From Candidatus Gastranaerophilales bacterium (GTDB lineage: Bacteria > Cyanobacteriota > Vampirovibrionia > Gastranaerophilales > Gastranaerophilaceae): 5,160 nucleotides of DNA. Position numbers and translations under genes: made by a program. Shown here in pieces: positions 4,797 through 5,160 of this stretch. Each line of letters begins with the position of its first letter. Within the stretch, counting starts at the first letter, position 1. The stretch covers positions 1 to 5,160 of the forward strand of contig CAAGQE010000273.1 of the NCBI GenBank assembly GCA_900772035.1, given 5' to 3'. The notes under the pieces were generated by a model. The model saw only the letters and a program-made list of their open reading frames with translations. It did not search any database and was not told the DNA's origin.

Positions 4797-5160
4797 ATGT
4801 TTAAAAAAGTTTTAGTAGCAAATAGAGGCGAAGTTGCAGTCAGAGTTATCAGAGCTTGCCGTGAAATCGGTATTCCGACGGTTGCCGTTTACTCTGAGGC
4901 TGACGCTGATTCTTTGCACGTTAGTTTGGCGACAGAAGCATACTGTATCGGTCCGAAAGAAAGTGCAAAGAGTTATTTGAACATTCCTGCAATTATCTCG
5001 ACGGCATTGATTTCCGGGGCAGATGCAATTCACCCGGGATATGGATTTATGTCGGAAAGAGCGGATTTCGCAGATGTTTGTCAACAACACGGAATTACCT
5101 TTATCGGACCCAGCGGCGATGTCATCAGAAAAATGGGTGACAAAGCAACTGCCAGAGCGA
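4797..5160 (+). CDS. accC: Acetyl-CoA carboxylase biotin carboxylase subunit, N-terminal part (cut by window edge)
   Basis: The first 121 codons are present and the frame is open to the right edge; full AccC is about 450 residues. AccC uses ATP and bicarbonate to carboxylate the biotin carried by AccB, the first half-reaction of fatty acid synthesis. The N-terminal Rossmann-like domain is clear: [22 protein letters not shown] (5-26, glycine-rich loop), YLNIPAIIS (60-68), HPGYGFMSE (79-87) and [19 protein letters not shown] (102-120). K116 in MGDKA falls at the same number as the ATP-binding Lys116 of the E. coli enzyme. The usual GYGFLSE has Met in place of Leu, a mild change. The ATG has GAGG seven bases upstream (4786-4789). 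It lies downstream of accB as in many bacteria, with the inverted repeat between them. Confidence 0.96.
   Translation, partial: MFKKVLVANRGEVAVRVIRACREIGIPTVAVYSEADADSLHVSLATEAYCIGPKESAKSYLNIPAIISTALISGADAIHPGYGFMSERADFADVCQQHGITFIGPSGDVIRKMGDKATARA

Overview
The window looks like ordinary bacterial chromosome from an AT-rich organism with closely packed genes. The plus-strand efp-accB-accC order, and an EF-P with the core VVERTFRAGE and a modifiable-type Lys32, resemble the arrangement in cyanobacteria and their non-photosynthetic gut relatives (Vampirovibrionia/Gastranaerophilales). A Bacillota origin is not excluded, since the DUF815-type ATPase and the Fic protein are both common there. 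The taxonomic call is an inference.

The left half (1-2432) is transcribed leftward. In transcription order it holds a single-domain EamA/DMT transporter, a DUF815-type AAA ATPase, a GtrA-like four-helix membrane protein 12 bp after it, and the first 38 codons of a Fic-family protein that runs off the left edge. The transporter, the ATPase and the Fic gene each have a plausible promoter of their own. GtrA probably depends on the ATPase promoter.

A 97-bp divergent region (2433-2529) separates this from the rightward half. First comes a two-gene unit: a YjbQ/UPF0047 protein overlapping by 1 bp a small M14 zinc peptidase that resembles murein tripeptide amidases. A 99-bp gap with a good extended -10 promoter follows. 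Then come efp, accB (biotin carrier protein) and the N-terminal third of accC (biotin carboxylase), which is cut by the right edge. AccB and AccC supply the biotin half of acetyl-CoA carboxylase for fatty acid synthesis. EF-P relieves ribosome stalling at proline runs.

No insertion sequence, CRISPR array, tRNA or rRNA is visible, and no gap exceeds 100 bp. I found no convincing new multi-gene system. The best leads are a perfect 11-bp inverted repeat between accB and accC, a transporter with almost no positive-charge bias, repeated extended -10 promoters with very short leaders, and a DUF815 ATPase paired with a GtrA protein.
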